This document shows positions 58,651 to 64,000 of a stretch of DNA of 64,000 nt, piece by piece. The stretch's first letter is position 1, and each line of letters begins with the position of its first letter. The notes under the pieces were generated by a model, which did no database searches, had not been told where the DNA came from, and saw only the letters and a list, made by a program, of their open reading frames with translations. The stretch covers positions 30,575,729-30,639,728 of the forward strand of contig CM049314.1 in assembly GCA_026874595.1 (NCBI GenBank), in the 5' to 3' direction. The stretch comes from Sipunculus nudus (taxonomy: Eukaryota > Annelida > Sipuncula > Golfingiida > Sipunculidae). The translations under genes and the position numbers were made by a program.

Positions 58651-58679
58651 CCACAACTGTGATAAGATCACAGTTGTGG
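58651..58679. repeat. Perfect 13-bp-arm hairpin
   Basis: CCACAACTGTGAT - AAG - ATCACAGTTGTGG is an exact inverted repeat. It lies just 3' of the recognisable LINE fragment and may belong to the element's tail region or be an independent fold. Confidence 0.8.
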
Positions 58680-60114
58680 CCCTGACCTGTACACTGTGGC
58701 CGTGTGATGGGGAAATTCTAGACGGAACCAAAAAACTCTAAAAGTGCTAAATATACAAATCAAAATACATCCGATCGTGTCTTTGGTGGTAAATAAGTCA
58801 TTCTGGTAACATTACCACATTCTTACCTTAATATTTTAATGAAACATTATCCCCGAGGTGCTTGTAATCCCGCCATGATTTAAACATACCAAACTGTAGG
58901 AACTTTTTGTGAGCAGACGTTGATGGACTGTTACCCTGCAAAATCCCCTATTAACGCCCACTTTTCCCCGTTCAAACAGGGATAATATCGGAGCGGGGTC
59001 CCAGTCTAAATCCCGTCGCACAGGACTGTGGGATACTTCATACAATCATGGCGACTTCTTATCCATGTAAACATTAGGTTTCTTGTAAAATTATGGATGT
59101 GTAAGGAAATTGAGCATTACAGTGGTGCAACATTCTTTCAGAAGTTTTATACAATACCTAAAGTCAACGAACAGGTAATTATTTTATGTTGACACCGGAT
59201 AAAAGGTCACTTATACGATTCCGAAGGGTCCCCCTATTCGGAACCATACACGGTTTAAACTGTAGGGCCGAACTCAAGACGTTGATGGAGAGGAGCAGAG
59301 CGAATCGGAATAAAGCGTCTTGGGACGAGACAAGTGAACGTTTATTTCCTTTCTTGGCCCAAACGGCTGGAAATCGCTTTCTACTAAACTTAGAAAATAA
59401 ATCCCAGACTCTCACATCAATTTAAAAACAATTTAAAAACATATCTCCCCGGCAGGCCTTTGGTCATTAATATGTATCATTTGTTTTTCTTAATTCAGTT
59501 ACAATATATAACCCGCGAGAGATGGTGAGAAAGGAAAGGTTGCTTAGTTAGAGGCCCAGGGAGTATATTTCCATTAAATTGTTATTTGTATGTGGGTATG
59601 AGTGTGTGTGTCTGCGGTGTTTGTGTGTGGTCTTTCTATTTGTTTACGAAAAACTAACCACCCAGCTTTCAATCGGAAAATGACACCCAAAGAAAAATTA
59701 AGCGTATCGTCAATACGTATTGCGTATCGCTTTAAGTGTATTACAATGCGTATTGTACCTGAATAGGCTCACATATACCAAGCTCTAAACTTTTGCCCAC
59801 CTTCACCTGTAAAACATCTCACGGTTTTTCGGCAGATACGCGAACACACGACGCGTGCTCTGTTGAGTCCGGACCAAAGAAGCCGGTAAAATTGCTAAGC
59901 TTAGCTTGCGAATCGAACATATCAATTACATAACCACAAGGATTACATTTAGAAGATGATATTTGCAACTTATAAACCTAGACGCGCATATTCCCAATAT
60001 AAAGTTTAACAAGTTACAAAGAATTGAATCTTTGGATTTTCCAGTTAATATCCAAAGTTTGAAGTAAAACAAATAGTATAGCCGACAACACGTGAACCAC
60101 CTTCCTCTCAATAT
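58680..60114. other. Flank without recognised gene
   Basis: Two modest frames exist, one at 58836-59045 (minus) and one at 59186-59425 (plus, 79 codons). The second overlaps an equally open minus frame. Neither shows a motif I recognise, and no splice context supports them. A TG-rich stretch lies at 59595-59630. Confidence 0.5.
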
Positions 60115-60130
60115 GGGGGGGGGGGGGGGG
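60115..60130 (+). repeat. G homopolymer (16)
   Basis: Sixteen consecutive G. It is one of several G or C runs in the flank (also 62759-62770, and a C-rich stretch at 63701-63726). Such runs are prone to sequencing-length error. Confidence 0.9.
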
Positions 60131-60288
60131 ACACCCCTTTTCATAACCTACCCTCCTGTATACCTGTAATTAACTTTCCAATTTAAGTTCGCTTTAGATT
60201 TAATTCATATAGGTAAAAAAACTGGTGTATTAGATATTTCATGGGCTAAAAGAAGTCATCTTTTACAGAACTAGAATCACCGTTCATA

Positions 60289-60308
60289 TAGGAATGCAAG
60301 TCTCCGCC
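60289..60308 (+). repeat. Dispersed repeat fragment, copy 1
   Basis: TAGGAATGCAAGTCTCCGCC recurs with one change at 61824-61843. Both are followed by a GTGGG-TGC-CC stretch and preceded by CTAGAA, suggesting two diverged copies of a short interspersed repeat. Confidence 0.5.
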
Positions 60309-60519
60309 ATGTGAGGGTCCCCATCGTGGGGTGCGCCAGAATATGTGTTAGCATTCACTTATTCGGTCCATACTCTTAGATTCTAATTGATTCTTCTTTG
60401 GCTAATTCCCGAATTACCCTGAAAATATCTTGGTATTCCGTTCATGATTGCGTGAGGTATGTTGTGAATAATCACACAAACAAAAAGTGTTAATCCCGAG
60501 GTAACTGCAAGTGTCCCTC

Positions 60520-60623
60520 ATGAAATCAACATCACCTGAAATCAACATCGCTTCACCTGAAATCAACATCGCTTCACCTGAAATCAACATCACTTCACCT
60601 GAAATCAACATCGCTTCACCTGA
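60520..60623 (+). repeat. 21-bp minisatellite
   Basis: ACCTGAAATCAACATCGCTTC is repeated about four times with one G-to-A change in one unit, after a truncated first unit. The 21-bp period keeps a frame open (S-P-E-I-N-I-A on the plus strand), but no surrounding coding evidence exists. Confidence 0.9.
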
Positions 60624-61667
<1,044 letters not shown>

Positions 61668-61823
61668 GCTCACAGCTTTTTTTATAAATGCTTGTATGCT
61701 GTTAGCCCATGAATTGGTACAACAACCCAGTCTGATGAATTAATCAGGTCAATATGCTAGCTGTAATAATCTTAAGTTTTAAGAAAAAAAAAGGAAACAT
61801 GATATACTAGAACTATGCATTCT

Positions 61824-61843
61824 TAGGAATGCAAGCCTCCGCC
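61824..61843 (+). repeat. Dispersed repeat fragment, copy 2
   Basis: TAGGAATGCAAGCCTCCGCC matches 60289-60308 at 19 of 20 positions. Confidence 0.5.
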
Positions 61844-64000
61844 TCCTTATTGTGGGATGCTCCCAAACCCACAGTTATTCATTTTATCAGCTATACTCCC
61901 TTGTTCATTCGTGCATAAGTGATTGATGAAGTTCCTGAATCCGGATCATGAGTCACTCTCACACCAAAATCTAATAAAGGAAATTAAAAATAAAAATAAT
62001 TTGAACTTATTCTTCAATTGATGGATTCAATATATCATTATAAATTAAAGGGTTGCTACCTAAAGAATCTGTTCCCCATCCACCGCTCCCGCTCTCTCTC
62101 TCTCTTATTTCTTTGAAAAAACGTAAATGGACCAACAATGCACAGCAACTATATTATAAGATAGCCAATTTAAATCAGTAAAGATTTGATTTATAAAAGC
62201 CGGTGAGCTTTAATAGGACTTTAATCTGGATATCATACTATAGGTTCGCTGTTGTATATTATCAGTAGATAAACATACGTTTACCTTAATAACATACACG
62301 ATAAAACATTAAATTGATGATAATGATTATAAGAAAAGTAACTCAGGTCATCAAAATGTGTGCATGATTGTATATGCACAACTTGGTTACTACATAGTAA
62401 TTTGTAATTCAAGATTGCCAAACAGACTGTAATAAAACTGCATTAATACTTCTTGTTCATTGTTTGATAAATCAAGGCGTATCAAGAATTTGTAAAGGGG
62501 ATAATTTTTACCCAGGAAGACTAATAATAAAACATAAAACAGGTCCCCTGATCCATAGAGGGAGGGGTCCAGGCCAGAAAAATCGATCGTCGGGTTATCA
62601 CCCTGAAAAAAATTGTTGTCGCTCAGTAGGAGGAGGTCCGTACTTCCTGCACCCCTCCCTTCTTAAGGGGCTTGGAGGTTGTCCTTAAGGGATGTTGGAG
62701 GCTGTGCTTAAGTGGTGCGGGAGGCTGCTCAGAGTTTTTAGGAGCTGTTCCTTTTTCAGGGGGGGGGGGGTAGATCTGCCGGTACTCTTGTGCATTGCCC
62801 TCTAACATTTCTCAGCAAACAAGGTGGGACTGAACCTCCATGCAACTGAACAAGTCAGTATACGTAATTTTGTAATATTTGCAAATTTGGAAACATCTAT
62901 AAATGTATCAGAGTAAAAATAATATCAAATTGGTTTACTAAGTCTTATTATTATTCTCTCCTATGATTCGTTGAATCATTCGAGATGTAGAAGGAATACT
63001 AAGCAACATTTAGATTAAACTTATATTATACTACCCATGAGTATAGTTCATACCCTGCAGAAGATATTATAGATAAGTAGGCCTTGAGCGATTAACCATG
63101 TTGAGACCCTGTTTTTTTTTAATATCGACCACCATATAAATCATTGCAGCCAATTATTTATAATTTGGTGTTATTATTTTAGAATATTTTTAGACTGTTA
63201 TTATGCCCGTAGACAGACCATTTTACCCAAAAGAATACTGGATATATCTACTGGTTTGTCGTTGCCATTCTAACCTTTTATGAGTTACGCAATAATGGGT
63301 CAGGTTAAATGCAAGTTTAACTTAAGGAACATCATATCATTTAACGATGTTAATTATTCCACCCATATGCCCTTCAATATATCAAATCTCAAATTACAAG
63401 CGGGGTATTCGACTCAAGCGAGTACGACACAACGAGGATTCACTGTGTATTGCTTTGGAGTATGAGAATATGGTTATATATAAAGCACATGGGATAAAAA
63501 GTTACTCGTTCTGGATGAACATTTTAACTTTCCGCAAAACACTAGAATATATGTATATACTGCATGTGCAAATTACAAAATTACAAAAATGAAGTATAGT
63601 TGGAATTATATCCAGGGAATTGCTTTGTATAGATTCTATTTGATGTGATTGTGTACAATTGTGTTTGAAATGTGTATCGTATGAAGTACCCTGCATCACC
63701 CCCTCCCCCTCGCCCCCCAACCCCCACGGGCCCTGTTGTTCTAAAATCAGTTGGGCTATAAATAACTAGATATAGATGATTTGCACGGTTTACGGAAAAC
63801 ACAACACAAAAGCAAATAAATAAATAAAATTTAAGAATTTATTTTCTTTGTTTTACCGGGCACTACATTCTCAGTATAAAAAAATTAATGTACACGAAAA
63901 TAGTTCCCTTAAAGTCACACACGAAATCAGTTAATTTTAACAGAACTCTTATCGGCCCATATGCAATGACTTTAAGATGATTTGAGAGTGTATAGCAATA
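61844..64000. other. Flank without recognised gene
   Basis: The sequence is AT-rich with a short TCTC run (62093-62105), a G run at 62759-62770 and a C-rich stretch at 63701-63726. A purine-rich patch at 62540-62790 has short frames on both strands with no identifiable domain. I see no RNA gene. Confidence 0.5.

Noticed and set aside
59186-59425. 79-codon frame as a gene
   Set aside because: An equally long frame is open on the opposite strand, no motif is recognisable and no splice sites are convincing.
62540-62810. Overlapping short frames around a G run
   Set aside because: They contain homopolymer-coded residues and no domain.

Overview
The window is animal nuclear DNA, most likely from a marine invertebrate. 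A mollusc or other lophotrochozoan is my best guess. It rests on general familiarity with (TGTC)n-bearing, AGGTCA-rich interspersed repeats in such genomes, not on a database match. I found no intact protein-coding gene. Nearly all short open frames in the first 54 kb are translations of tandem repeats.

Positions 1-54437 are one head-to-tail composite satellite. The basic unit is about 1.75 kb and has three parts. Module C (about 560 bp) begins with a (TGTC/TGTT)n tract and carries AGGTCA repeats, a GTAACCATGGTTAC palindrome and a TCTCGTCAAACGAGA palindrome. Next come usually two or three copies of a 331-bp monomer A, each with a CTCF-like motif. Module B (about 390 bp) ends with TTTCCGGCAAGC, a TGACCTCAGGTCA palindrome and CTAG. 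That end, the tetranucleotide tract at the other end and a subterminal inverted repeat resemble a non-autonomous Helitron/Helentron (HINE, DINE-1-like) element. The whole array stops exactly at such a CTAG end (54434-54437).

The centre (about 7.56-46.88 kb) is a young, very homogeneous higher-order repeat. Five 1.75-kb unit types (c1-c5) form an 8,983-bp supra-unit. It is seen once complete (22088-31070) and in four truncated or chimeric versions. Two unit types carry a foreign-looking block D of about 405 bp, in nine copies, that is hairpin-rich and ends in a T tract. The edges (1-7.5 kb and 46.9-54.4 kb) are older and more diverged, and the same old C subtype occurs near both edges. At 1.2-2.4 and 3.1-4.3 kb a 148-bp piece of module C has itself been amplified into a satellite.

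I counted about 80 same-orientation CTCF-like motifs, 25 copies of an AGGTCA direct-repeat cluster and an RFX X-box-like palindrome per C module. The array could therefore be a large cluster of protein-binding sites, analogous to the human DXZ4 macrosatellite. That function is inference.

Positions 54438-64000 are AT-rich single-copy flank. They hold several long G or C runs, TA/TG microsatellites, a 21-bp minisatellite, a tRNA-like (possibly SINE) fragment at about 57.45 kb, and a badly decayed LINE reverse transcriptase at about 57.9-58.6 kb with a surviving YADD codon block.
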